A stretch of DNA of 46,030 nucleotides from Singulisphaera sp. GP187 (lineage in GTDB: Bacteria > Planctomycetota > Planctomycetia > Gemmatales > Gemmataceae), in assembly GCA_945905925.1 (NCBI GenBank), contig CAMDQN010000046.1, positions 1 through 46,030 on the forward strand, in the 5' to 3' direction. Under the pieces are notes generated by a model, which saw only the letters and a list, made by a program, of their open reading frames with translations, had not been told where the DNA came from and did no database searches. Shown piece after piece: positions 10,062 to 18,330 of the stretch. Every line of letters begins with the position of its first letter. Positions within the stretch are counted from its first letter, which is position 1. The position numbers and the translations under genes were made by a program.

Positions 10062-11192
10062 ATGCCACAATCGTTCGACGTGATCGTGCTCGGTGTCGGC
10101 GGAATGGGTTCCGCCGCGTGCTTTGAGTTGGCCCGCCGCGGTCGGCGCGTACTCGGGTTGGAGCAGTTCCCACTGGTTCACGCACGCGGTAGTTCGCACG
10201 GGCACACGCGCATCATCCGCACCGCCTACGCCGAAGGACCGGCATACGTACCGCTCGCGAAACGCGCCTTCGAGAAGTGGTATGAACTCGAACAGTTAAC
10301 CGGGCGGCACCTCCTCACGGAGTGCCCGTGCCTCAATGTCGGGCCGCCGGAGAGCGAACACGTTGCGGGTGTGCGCGCCTCGGTGAGCGCACACCAACTC
10401 GCGGCCGAGGAACTGACCGGGCACGAGATCAACCGGCGGTTCCCCGCGTTCAACTTCCCGACCGACTACAGCGGCGTCGTCGAGCAAGCCGCCGGCTTCT
10501 TGTACGTCGAAGAGTGCGTTCGAGCACACATTGACAGCGCGATGTCGCTGGGCGCAGAGATTCACGCTGAGGAACCCGTTCGAGCGTGGAAAACAGTGGG
10601 CAATGGCGTCGAATTGACCACCGACAAAGGCACGTATCGCGCTGCGAAGCTCGTCGTCACAGCGGGCGCGTGGGCGACGAAGTTGCTTGCGGACATCGGC
10701 GTACCGCTCCGCGTCATGCGGCAAGTGCTCCTGTGGTTCGGCACAGGGAAGCGGCCAGAACGGTTTCGCCGCGACCACTTCCCAATCTTCATCGCGGACG
10801 TGCAGGGGATGCCGTTCTACGGGCTGCCCGCGATCGACGCGTTCGGCGCGAAGGTGGCACGCCACTACGGCGCGCCGGAACTCCCCGACCCAAAGGGCGT
10901 GAACTGGGAAGTGACGGGCGAGGACGTTAACGCGATGCGCGAGAACTTCGCGGACTTCCTGCCCGGATTAGGCGAGTTCACGAAAGGTCAAGTGTGCATG
11001 TACACGGTCACGCCGGACAAACACTTCGTGATCGACCTGCACCCAGAGTTCCCACAGGTGAGTATCGCGTGCGGATTCTCCGGGCACGGGTTCAAGTTCG
11101 CGCCCACCGTCGGCGAAGTCCTCGCCGACCTCGCCGAACACGGCAACACGAAGCACGACATCGGCATGTTCTCGGCGCGCCGAACCTTGTGA
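10062..11192 (+). CDS. solA: Monomeric sarcosine oxidase / N-methyl-L-tryptophan oxidase family flavoprotein
   Basis: 376 residues, the usual length of the MSOX/MTOX family. The FAD-binding GxGxxG appears as VLGVGGMGSAAC near residue 11. SSHGHTRIIRTAY matches the family segment that contacts the flavin. The Cys for covalent FAD attachment is present at C312 (QVCMYTVTPDKHF), near the position known in MSOX and MTOX. FSGHGFKFAPTVGE closes the protein. The family oxidises N-methyl amino acids to the amine, formaldehyde and peroxide. Whether the substrate is sarcosine or N-methyltryptophan cannot be told. GAGGT about 10 bases upstream supports the ATG. Confidence 0.92.
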   Translation: MPQSFDVIVLGVGGMGSAACFELARRGRRVLGLEQFPLVHARGSSHGHTRIIRTAYAEGPAYVPLAKRAFEKWYELEQLTGRHLLTECPCLNVGPPESEHVAGVRASVSAHQLAAEELTGHEINRRFPAFNFPTDYSGVVEQAAGFLYVEECVRAHIDSAMSLGAEIHAEEPVRAWKTVGNGVELTTDKGTYRAAKLVVTAGAWATKLLADIGVPLRVMRQVLLWFGTGKRPERFRRDHFPIFIADVQGMPFYGLPAIDAFGAKVARHYGAPELPDPKGVNWEVTGEDVNAMRENFADFLPGLGEFTKGQVCMYTVTPDKHFVIDLHPEFPQVSIACGFSGHGFKFAPTVGEVLADLAEHGNTKHDIGMFSARRTL

Positions 11193-11230
11193 CCCGTATG
11201 CGCCTCACTCAACGCATCACCCAAGAAACA

Positions 11231-11246
11231 GGGGGCTTACGCCCCC
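11231..11246 (+). repeat. Short palindrome with GGGCTTACGYCC core, copy 1
   Basis: GGGGGCTTACGCCCCC lies in the 71-base gap between the oxidase and RNA ligase genes. The core GGGCTTACGCCC recurs, with different flanking arms, in the palindrome at 31112-31137, suggesting one REP-like family. Confidence 0.6.
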
Positions 11247-11263
11247 CGCTCGCCAAGAGCCAC

Positions 11264-12535
11264 ATGAACCTCCGCCTCGACCATCTGCTCGACGACCTCC
11301 GTACCAACGGCGCGGACATCCTCCGCGCCATCGACACCGACCCGCTTCTGGTGAAGCGGCAGTCCGGGGCGCTCGTGCTCGCGAACGCGGGCGGGGCGCT
11401 GTTCACGCCACAGCAACAGCACCAACTCTTCGCGAAGGGGATCGTCTACTTGCGCGATCCGTTTAGGCTGGTGTCGTTGCCGCTCGTGAAGATTTACAAC
11501 CTCGGGGAGAAGAGCGTGTCTGCGGCCGACCTCGCGGGCATCGCGAGCGAACCGGGGAACGCGCGGCTCCACTTCCTTCAGAAGCTCGACGGCACGCTCC
11601 TCCAGCGGTTCCAGCATGACGGGCGCGTGTACTTCACGACGCGCGGCATGATCGAAGGCGGCCCGTGCTACGGCTCGCAAGACGAAGACGCGTCCGCACG
11701 CGCCGCGAACTTCGACTTCCTCGGTACCGCGCGCCGACTCGCGCAGGCGAAGTACCCGGCGTTGTGCGAGGCGCGACCGGAATTCGAGAACGTCACGCTG
11801 GTGTTCGAGTTCCTCCACCCGGAAACGCGCGTCATCACGAACTACGGCGAGCGCGAAGACTTGGTGCTTCTGGCGTGCTTCGACCGCACCGATCACCGCT
11901 ACCGCACCTTCACGGAGGTCAAGGAGCTCGCGAGTGCGCACGCCCTCGTGCATGTCGATGAGTTCGCCCCGCCCGGGAACACCATCGGCGAGCAGATCGA
12001 ATCGTTACTCGCGTCGATCGCGGGGACCGACCACGAAGGAACGGTCATCACCATCGAGCACGGACACCGCGTCGTGTACCGCGTCAAGGTGAAGGGTCCG
12101 GACTACCTCCGCGTGCTGAAGTTGGTCGTCACCTGCACCTACGACCGCACCGTGGAGTTAATCGACGCTCACCCGCACTGGAAGGAATGGGCGGACGTGG
12201 AAGCACACCTGCGCTCGCTCGGTCGCGAGCAGGTACCGGAAGAGGTACTCGGCTTCTACCGCGAACACTACGACGTGTACGCCTCGTACATCGCGGACTG
12301 CGAACGTCTTCGCGACTGGGCCTGTGCGAGAGGAGCGGAAGTACGCAAAGAAGCGGAAGCCGAAGCGGGAATTGGAAACGACCGACTGTTGCGGAAGTGC
12401 TTCGCGGCTCGCGCGGTGAAGATGCCCTTGAAGCCGCTGCTGTTCGCCGCGCTCAACGGGCGGTTGGACATAAGTGCGGTCCGCCAATTCGCCCGCTCGC
12501 CGGCCGAGGCCCGCGACGCGGTGACGCAGTTGTAG
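11264..12535 (+). CDS. T4 RNA ligase 1-like (Rnl1 family) ATP-dependent RNA ligase
   Basis: 423 residues from the ATG at 11264. PLVKIYNLGEKS (74-84) is the segment that precedes motif I in T4 Rnl1. Motif I is KLDG with the adenylated lysine K107, followed by TTRG (125-128). Motif III-like FEFLHPETRVI is at 181-191, motif IV HEGTVI at 257-262, and motif V RVKVKG near 273-278. All elements needed for lysine adenylylation are visible. T4 Rnl1 reseals broken tRNA anticodon loops during phage defence conflict. The C-terminal 130 residues are helical and Arg-rich and may bind RNA. No polynucleotide kinase gene is adjacent. It probably shares a transcript with the oxidase 71 bases upstream; longer upstream frames are shadows of that gene. 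Confidence 0.88.
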   Translation: MNLRLDHLLDDLRTNGADILRAIDTDPLLVKRQSGALVLANAGGALFTPQQQHQLFAKGIVYLRDPFRLVSLPLVKIYNLGEKSVSAADLAGIASEPGNARLHFLQKLDGTLLQRFQHDGRVYFTTRGMIEGGPCYGSQDEDASARAANFDFLGTARRLAQAKYPALCEARPEFENVTLVFEFLHPETRVITNYGEREDLVLLACFDRTDHRYRTFTEVKELASAHALVHVDEFAPPGNTIGEQIESLLASIAGTDHEGTVITIEHGHRVVYRVKVKGPDYLRVLKLVVTCTYDRTVELIDAHPHWKEWADVEAHLRSLGREQVPEEVLGFYREHYDVYASYIADCERLRDWACARGAEVRKEAEAEAGIGNDRLLRKCFAARAVKMPLKPLLFAALNGRLDISAVRQFARSPAEARDAVTQL

Positions 12536-12546
12536 TCTGCTCTTTT

Positions 12547-12595
12547 GGTGCAGGCGGCCCGCCTGCAGAACCGTTGCAGGCGGGCCGCCTGCACC
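12547..12595. repeat. Perfect 21-bp inverted repeat, possible bidirectional terminator or REP element
   Basis: Arms at 12547-12567 and 12575-12595 are exact reverse complements with a 7-base loop (GAACCGT). Each arm is itself nearly palindromic around CAGGCGG/CCGCCTG. It sits between the convergent RNA ligase and TPR membrane genes. No T-run follows either arm. Confidence 0.85.
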
Positions 12596-12650
12596 ACGAA
12601 GAGTACAACCAAGACGGCGGGACCGCACAACGCGCTGTCCCACCCCACAA

Positions 12651-15356
12651 TCACCCCTTCCCCAGACGCTTCAGCGCGTCCTTCGCCTCCCAGTACTTCG
12701 GGTGTTCTTCGTACACCGTGACCGCGTTGTAATACTTGATCGCGTTCGCGGGATCGCCCATCGCTTCGTAGCACTTCCCGATGTTGAATAGCGTGTCCGC
12801 GCCGCTCTTGTGGTACTCCTTGTAGTCCAGATACGCCTTCACCGCGAGGTCCGGCCGGCTCAGTTCCTCAAGGTACAACTGACCGAGTAACCGCGTCGCG
12901 TTGTACCAGGCTTCTTCTTCGTCGCCCGAACCCTTTTCGCTCTCGCGCACGTCTTCGATCAGTGAAATTCCTGTGTCGCGCTCGCCGCGGCGAAGCAGGC
13001 ACCGACCTTCGAGCAGGCGTACGCGGTTGCTGGTCGGCTCCATCACCTTTGCGAGCCTCGCCAGGTGCGTGGCCCAGTCGAGCAGGTCGGCGTCGGCGTC
13101 GGCGCGGTTCAGCACGGCCATAGCTTTCTTCACGCAGTACGCCACGTCGAACCACTTCCCGACGTTCGCCTTCGCACGCTCCAGGCGCTCGATCGGGATC
13201 GAGTAGTAGTAGCTGTCGCGCTTCGCAAGTAGGTCGGGGTCGGAGTTGCTGTACTCCATCGCCGCAGCCACGTTGATGACCGCGTTCAGCGGGTCTCGCA
13301 TCTTGCCGTACAGCTCCGCGATCTTGCGGTACGCTTCCAGAACAGCCCCGCCACCGTCGTCGCGGTACAACTGCTGGTCGGCAATAGCGGCCTCATAGTA
13401 CGGCCGCGTTTCGGCGTCTTTCGCCTCTCGCGTCGATGCGTCACCGGCGGCATCGGCGGCGTCCGCTTCCACCTTGATCGCGTCACCCTCGGCCTCCGCG
13501 AGCGCCGCGAGTTTGCGTAGCGCGTTGAGGTAAATCTCTTTCTGATCCTTCGCGAAGTTCCGCGGCCCGAACTCGCACCCGCTGCGTTTGATCTGTTCCG
13601 TGTATCCACGGGCGTTGTGAACGTCGCCGTACTTCTCGCTCACGTCTGCGAGTTTCTTGAAGAGGCCCGGGGTGCGGTCCGGCAGCCCTCGCGCGGCGAC
13701 GCGTAAGTAACCCAACCCGCGATCGCGGCGCTCGGGGTCGTTGTTGTCCGCGAGTTGCAGCCCGAGTTGTTCGACGTATTCGTAGCTGAAGTCCTTCGGC
13801 GCGCCCGCAACCGCGACCGCCGCGACGAACTCGCCCTCTTGCAACTCCGCGTAAAGGACATTCCGATACTCTTTCGCCTTCTCGTTGCTCGCATCGGCCA
13901 CGAGTTTCCGTTCGACCGCCGCGATTGCCTCCATCCGCCGACCGGGTTTGTTCAGTTCGGGCCAGCCCAGGCGCTCGGTTAAGCCCTTCGGACCATCGAT
14001 TGCCAGCGACCACGCATCGAACAGAACCGTGTTGCGCACGGTAGGGTGGTAGTCCGGCGTTTCGGGACTTAGCAACCGGCCAAGCGCATCGGCTGCGGAG
14101 TCGTACTGCTTCGCGTGGATCAGGGAGATCACGCGAAGGTAATCGACCCGCGCGAGATACACCGGCTTCTTCTGTTCGACCAGGTTCAGGAAGCGGTCGG
14201 CTTCGTCTCGCGCCTGCGGCGTCGGCGGCGTCATTAAAAGAACGTTCGCGCGGTCGAGGCACAGCCTGAAGTCGAGTTCATCGACCAAATCCGGGTGCCG
14301 GTTGAGCGTTGAGAGCGTGAGGTTGTCGTGGAGCCGGTGCATCCCCTCGATCGCGAGTTCGCTCGCGGGGTTGAGTTCGAGCGCGCGCCGAAAGAACCGG
14401 ATCGCGAGCGCGAGTTGGCCGAGGTGCATATAACTGAACCCGCGCAGGACGTGCTTGAACACTCGGAGTCCGGGGAGGACGCGGGTCGCGTACACGAAAT
14501 ACAACACCATCGGAAAGAGGAACGGAACCGCGCCCCCGTAGTTACTATCCAGGCCGAGCAGGTGCAGCGAAACCCCAAGCGTCGCGCACAGCGTCATGAT
14601 CTCGACTTCCGACTCTTCCGCTTCGCCGCTGAACGTGAGCAGGTAGAAGAACGGCAGACCGAGCAGGAGGTAAATGCCGAGGTTGAATTTGGCGTTCACA
14701 TCGTCGAACAGCAGTCTCATTTCCGCAAGCGTCTTGCTCGGGTCCGCGGGGTCCGGGATCATCTTTGCGATGAGCCTGGTCGTATCCTCCGCGTCGGGCA
14801 CGAGTACGGGTACTTTGATCTGGAGGACGTACTCCTTCGCGACCCACACCAGCGCCGCCGCCACTCCCAGCCCGACGAACAACCGCGTCGGCCCGGCTTC
14901 CATGTTCCGCATCTGGTAGAGGCCGAGACCCAGAACCACGCCGCCCAGAATGCAGTACACGAGCCAGTCGCCAACCGGCGGGCGGTGAGCGATCTCGTCC
15001 CACGTGAGGCCGACCGCCGCCGCCATGCCTTCTGAATAGGGCCGAAGCAACTCGCTGCCGGACAACGTGCCGAATCCCAGCCCGAGCATGATGCCGCTGT
15101 AGATGAATAGAGGGCTTTCGAGCAGCACGAGGAGCGGGAACGCTTTCCAGTTGCCCCACGGCATCACGCCGCGGCGCATGAGTCGTGCCGTGCCGAAGAT
15201 CAGTCCGATCGCGAGGCCGGTGCAAACCCAGCCGAGAACCCACGCGATTTCTTTCCATGCGAGCGAGCTGTCCGAGGGCACTTGAAGTGCGAAGAAGACC
15301 CACAACCCGAGGAACAAGCCCTTCAGGATGTACTCGTTGCGGTGCCAGGGGGTCAT
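12651..15356 (-). CDS. Integral membrane protein with long TPR region
   Basis: 901 residues. The first third holds about six to eight hydrophobic helices (for example about 12-30, 36-58, 70-95, 128-148, 158-172, 225-245 and 262-295). The rest is a long TPR-type alpha-solenoid, with a readable repeat GQLALAIRFFRRALELNPASELA after the last helix and further repeats to the C-terminus (NIGKCYEAMGDPANAIKYYNAV). An Ala/Asp/Glu-rich stretch near 625-655 is low-complexity. The family is not recognised; the layout suggests a membrane-anchored scaffold. It appears monocistronic. Confidence 0.85.
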   Translation of the reverse strand: MTPWHRNEYILKGLFLGLWVFFALQVPSDSSLAWKEIAWVLGWVCTGLAIGLIFGTARLMRRGVMPWGNWKAFPLLVLLESPLFIYSGIMLGLGFGTLSGSELLRPYSEGMAAAVGLTWDEIAHRPPVGDWLVYCILGGVVLGLGLYQMRNMEAGPTRLFVGLGVAAALVWVAKEYVLQIKVPVLVPDAEDTTRLIAKMIPDPADPSKTLAEMRLLFDDVNAKFNLGIYLLLGLPFFYLLTFSGEAEESEVEIMTLCATLGVSLHLLGLDSNYGGAVPFLFPMVLYFVYATRVLPGLRVFKHVLRGFSYMHLGQLALAIRFFRRALELNPASELAIEGMHRLHDNLTLSTLNRHPDLVDELDFRLCLDRANVLLMTPPTPQARDEADRFLNLVEQKKPVYLARVDYLRVISLIHAKQYDSAADALGRLLSPETPDYHPTVRNTVLFDAWSLAIDGPKGLTERLGWPELNKPGRRMEAIAAVERKLVADASNEKAKEYRNVLYAELQEGEFVAAVAVAGAPKDFSYEYVEQLGLQLADNNDPERRDRGLGYLRVAARGLPDRTPGLFKKLADVSEKYGDVHNARGYTEQIKRSGCEFGPRNFAKDQKEIYLNALRKLAALAEAEGDAIKVEADAADAAGDASTREAKDAETRPYYEAAIADQQLYRDDGGGAVLEAYRKIAELYGKMRDPLNAVINVAAAMEYSNSDPDLLAKRDSYYYSIPIERLERAKANVGKWFDVAYCVKKAMAVLNRADADADLLDWATHLARLAKVMEPTSNRVRLLEGRCLLRRGERDTGISLIEDVRESEKGSGDEEEAWYNATRLLGQLYLEELSRPDLAVKAYLDYKEYHKSGADTLFNIGKCYEAMGDPANAIKYYNAVTVYEEHPKYWEAKDALKRLGKG

Positions 15357-15612
15357 GTCGGATTACCCGGATAGACGGGGATGGTGTCCCGCCGGGTCGC
15401 CGGAAGGTCGGCGCGGGACCGGAGACGGTAACTCCCAGCGCCGCGAACCCCGGAAGGTCGGGAGCGGCCGAAGGGACCGGAGGCAGGTAGCTAAAACATT
15501 ACAATATCGCGCCGGGCGCGGCGATGGTAGAGCACACGCAACGCGAATCGGTTCTTGACGCTCCACCTCGCTCCCGCTAAGTTCGCTTTGGTATTCAGTT
15601 CAGGGAAGTGCA
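15357..15612. other. Intergenic region with an imperfect direct repeat
   Basis: 256 bases between divergent genes. CCGGAAGGTCG occurs at 15399-15409 and 15450-15460, each followed within about 25 bases by GGGACCGGA. A short AT-rich stretch (AAAACATTACAATAT, 15492-15506) may belong to a promoter of the gene at 15613. Confidence 0.5.
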
Positions 15613-16197
15613 GTGTTCGCACGCTCCACCACACTCCGACTCGCGATCGCGGTCACGGCACTATTGGGCCAGTTGACCCCGGTGGTCGCGTTGCCGGTGG
15701 GGGCGGCGATCCGCCCGAAATCGCTCCCCTCTGTCGGCTGTGCCCCGGCGTCTTGCGCGTGCGCACCGGTCGATAAGGTGTTGACCGGATGCTGTTGCAG
15801 CACACCGGAGGCGAAGAACCCCTCCCCAACCCCTCCCCTAAAAAGGGAGGGCGAGAAAGAGTCTGAAGCCCCTCCCTTCTTCGGAGAGGGGTTGGGGAGG
15901 GGTTCCTCCCGCACCGCGAAGCCGGTTTCGTGTTGCGAGGTGAAGTCTCCCCCACAAATCGAAGCCGAGGTCGCACGATCGACCACGCCGCAACACACGA
16001 ACACCGCCAAACTCTCGCCCGGCGGCAAGTGCCGGTGCGACAAGGTAAACGGTGTCGCCACGGCCGAACCCGCGATCCCGCCGACCGCAGCGCCGCTCAC
16101 GGTGTTCGACTGCGCCGCGCGCCCCAAACTGCCCCGCTGGGCGGCGCTCACCGCGACCGACCCGCTCCCACCCCCCGCCCCACCCCCGCGAGCCTGA
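15613..16197 (+). CDS. Cys-rich exported protein carrying an in-frame palindromic repeat
   Basis: 194 residues from a GTG. A signal peptide (about 1-27) is followed by a Cys-rich segment with closely spaced Cys (CAPASCACAP, TGCCCSTP), then a Pro/Lys/Glu/Gly-rich insert encoded by the palindromic element at 15817-15904, then further Cys (SCCEV, GKCRCDK) and a Pro-rich tail. The Cys clusters could bind metal or form disulfides. No domain is recognised. The repeat splits what looks like one Cys-rich domain. Confidence is reduced by the low-complexity tail and the weak start signal. Confidence 0.6.
   Translation: MFARSTTLRLAIAVTALLGQLTPVVALPVGAAIRPKSLPSVGCAPASCACAPVDKVLTGCCCSTPEAKNPSPTPPLKREGEKESEAPPFFGEGLGRGSSRTAKPVSCCEVKSPPQIEAEVARSTTPQHTNTAKLSPGGKCRCDKVNGVATAEPAIPPTAAPLTVFDCAARPKLPRWAALTATDPLPPPAPPPRA
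15817..15904. repeat. 88-bp palindromic element inside a coding region
   Basis: Outer arms at 15817-15837 (AACCCCTCCCC then AACCCCTCCC) and 15884-15904 are inverted repeats with one mismatch. An inner inverted pair AAGGGAGGG (15843-15851) / CCCTCCCTT (15870-15878) is present. It is translated in frame within the Cys-rich protein as a KREGE...GEGLGRG-type segment. Confidence 0.85.
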
Positions 16198-16637
16198 CCA
16201 AACCCGCTGAACCGCAAACTCCACTCGTATTTCGAGCGGTCGAAACAGTTCGCGCGGGTTCTGGTGAATATCGTTCGCACGGCTCGCGTCTCAATCCGGC
16301 GAGAGGCCGATGTTCACGACCGTTACGGCGCGCCCGAACTGCGAGAGGTGATTCTGTGAGAGGAACCCCACACTCTCGGTGATTGGGAACAATCCGGTCC
16401 TGGCGCACTGCGGCGGTCCAGTCGGCGGGAGGTTCGATTCCTGCCGCGAGCCACTGCTCTAACCTACCTGAAACTCGCGAACCCGTTCGGAATCCGATCG
16501 AGCGGCCCGCGAACGAGATTCCATCAGATACCGACGATTTTCCATCCGGCGCGGGCCGGACAAGAGAAATAGTTTGCCGGCGGAGCGTTTGACGGTCACT
16601 CGCTCCGACCGACAGGCTGTGTGTGAGGAGTGTTTCA
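16198..16637. other. 440-base region without a confident gene
   Basis: No ORF here has a credible start and composition. A tRNA T-arm-like motif, AGGTTCGATTCCTGCCG, occurs at 16430-16446. It is followed by CGCGAGCC (16445-16452), which is complementary to GGCTCGCG at 16281-16288. No anticodon or D arm can be fitted. The last bases hold the ribosome site of the cytochrome gene. Confidence 0.5.
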
Positions 16638-17072
16638 ATGCTGCGGGTGATGACGAAAGTGGCTCTAGCCAGCGTGTTCGGGCTGTGCGCGGTGATGTTC
16701 GCCAAAATGGAGAACGTGGGCGCGCAGGAGAAGAAAGAAGAAAAGAAGTTGACGACGAAGCAGATCATGGGCACCGGGCACAAGGGTGCCGAAGCGTTGT
16801 TCGGTAAGATCCAAGCCGCAGTGAAGGCCAAGAAGCTAGACGATGCCGTGGCACCGGCGAAGGATCTCGCGGCCAACGGCTCGCTGTTCCCGAAGGCCAC
16901 CCCGCCGAAGGGCGACGCGAAGTCGTGGGACGACCTCGCCGGCAAGTACGCAGTCAACACGAAGGCGCTTGCTGACGCCGCCGAGAAGAAGGATGAGGAC
17001 GCGGTCAAGAAGGCAATCGCCACGATCGGCGGTTCGTGCAAGGCGTGCCACGACAACCACCGCGGCAAATAA
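16638..17072 (+). CDS. Cytochrome c'-type monohaem protein
   Basis: 144 residues. A signal peptide (about 1-33) is followed by a charged, helical body and a single haem-attachment site, CKACH (C134, C137, H138), ten residues from the C-terminus. A C-terminal CxxCH on a four-helix, Lys/Ala-rich body is the c'-type (cytochrome c class II) layout. Such proteins bind haem in the periplasm and may handle NO or electrons; here the role is unknown. A good GAGGAG ribosome site at 16625-16630 supports the ATG at 16638. A strong intrinsic terminator follows 23 bases after the stop. Confidence 0.85.
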   Translation: MLRVMTKVALASVFGLCAVMFAKMENVGAQEKKEEKKLTTKQIMGTGHKGAEALFGKIQAAVKAKKLDDAVAPAKDLAANGSLFPKATPPKGDAKSWDDLAGKYAVNTKALADAAEKKDEDAVKKAIATIGGSCKACHDNHRGK

Positions 17073-17095
17073 CCAACCCGTCGCGAAACGAGACG

Positions 17096-17134
17096 CGCCC
17101 CCGCCCGGCGAAATCGCCGGGCGGGGGCGTTTTT
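17096..17134 (+). terminator. Rho-independent terminator of the cytochrome gene
   Basis: A perfect 15-bp GC-rich stem (17096-17110 with 17115-17129), AAAT loop and five T residues at 17130-17134. It is the only textbook intrinsic terminator in the window. Confidence 0.93.
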
Positions 17135-17513
17135 CTTCTGGCATCGCGGGGCCGCGCCTCGTGGTGTATCTTCAATACCGTGGCACGGGTAGCGTATTTA
17201 CACCGGTTATTTCCCGCAGTCTCCCTACGGCAGGCGAAATCTGGATCAAAGTCGAACCGGTTCTCGCGTACTATGTGTGATCTGTTCTCAGACAAGTTGC
17301 GGCCAGAACTGGTTTTTGGGGACTTGTCTTGCCATGCTCGCAGTAGCAGCCCCTGTTTAACCCAGCCGTAGCCCCCAATGACGGCTTACAGAAGACCGCG
17401 CGGCGCGGGGCCAAAGCCACCCAACGCCCAGCCAGCAAACTCCCCGACGACGGCTCGGCCCTATTCCTCGGATGGAACGGCACCTCGCACAAACCCACTT
17501 CAAAGGAGTAGCT
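17135..17513. other. 379-base region without a gene
   Basis: I see no credible coding frame, tRNA or strong repeat. It ends with AAGGAG at 17503-17508, the ribosome site of the DUF1801 gene. A promoter for that gene is expected here because the preceding terminator is strong. Confidence 0.5.
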
Positions 17514-17894
17514 ATGGCTGAGAAAGAGGGGGCGAAGAAGGTGACGAAGGCTACGAAGAAGGCCGATGGCGAGGCTGCAGTGCTCGCGAAGATCGCTGCG
17601 ATGCCCGCGCCCTACCGCGCCATGGGCGAGCGTCTCCACGCGCTCATCTTGCGCAGCGCGCCGGTGCTCCAACCGACCGTGTGGTATGGCATGCCGGGGT
17701 ACGCGAAGGACGGCCCGTGCGTCTGTTTCTTCCGCGTGGACAAATACATGACGTTCGGCCTTACCGAGAAGGCGAACTTCGCCCTCGAAGAGGGCCCGCC
17801 GCACCAGCTCATGGGATCCGCGTGGTACTTCAACGTGCTGGACGACGCGACCGAGGCCATGCTCTCCGCCATCGTGCGCAAGGCGGCGAGTTGA
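17514..17894 (+). CDS. DUF1801 family protein (YdhG/Fra-like fold)
   Basis: 126 residues. A Lys-rich N-terminus (1-20) precedes a compact domain with MPAPYRAMGERLHALI, PTVWYGMPGYAKDG, CFFRVDKYMTFGL and a C-terminal AMLSAIVRKA helix, all typical of DUF1801. Members include a Bacillus iron-chaperone candidate, but the general function is unsettled. The start is fixed by AAGGAG five bases upstream of the ATG. The last base of the TGA stop is the first base of a perfect palindrome. Confidence 0.85.
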   Translation: MAEKEGAKKVTKATKKADGEAAVLAKIAAMPAPYRAMGERLHALILRSAPVLQPTVWYGMPGYAKDGPCVCFFRVDKYMTFGLTEKANFALEEGPPHQLMGSAWYFNVLDDATEAMLSAIVRKAAS

Positions 17895-17920
17895 GAGTGG
17901 TCTGCACGGCAGACCACTCT
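17894..17920. repeat. Perfect 12-bp palindrome after the DUF1801 gene
   Basis: AGAGTGGTCTGC, loop ACG, GCAGACCACTCT. It overlaps the final base of the stop codon. It could act as a terminator stem but has no T-run; it may be a REP-like element. Confidence 0.8.
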
Positions 17921-18088
17921 GTCCGCCAGAACCTGAAGGCTCCTTCTGCAACGGTGGTTCGCGGTCCACGCGGGCCAGCAGTTCGGCGATTCCATACGAG
18001 ATTGAACTTGCGACGGCGGAACCTCCGCGACGGCCACGCGGTCAGCCGAGCGATAGAGCCAAACCCACACCAAATTCAGGAGCACGCG

Positions 18089-18229
18089 ATGTTATTCGGC
18101 GACTTCGACTGGAATCAGGTTCTCATCAAGGGGTTGATCGGCGGCGTGGTCGGTGGTGTTGTCGGCCTCTTCGTCTGGCTCGGCAAAAGAGCAACTGGCG
18201 CGAACAAGCAAGATCCCGACAAGTCCTGA
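18089..18229 (+). CDS. 46-residue membrane peptide with glycine-zipper helix
   Basis: MLFGDFDWNQVLIKGLIGG begins the protein; the single hydrophobic helix (about 12-32) contains GGVVGGVVG, a glycine-zipper pattern that favours helix packing. A polar, basic tail follows (KRATGANKQDPDKS). AGGAG at 18078-18082 gives a strong start. It lies between the DUF1801 and PKD genes on the same strand. The function is unknown; a small membrane regulator or toxin-like peptide are both possible. Confidence 0.7.
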   Translation: MLFGDFDWNQVLIKGLIGGVVGGVVGLFVWLGKRATGANKQDPDKS

Positions 18230-18330
18230 CCGCGGGGCGCGTGAGCCGCGCGGTTCGGCTTGCCCCGCCCTTCCCTTCCCGCGTATCCTCCACAATCGAA
18301 TATCCCGATCCGGTCACGGAGGACCGCCCG

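Noticed and set aside
16281-16453. A functional tRNA or tmRNA
   Set aside because: No D arm, anticodon arm or tmRNA features can be fitted; only a T-arm-like motif and a possible 8-bp pairing remain.
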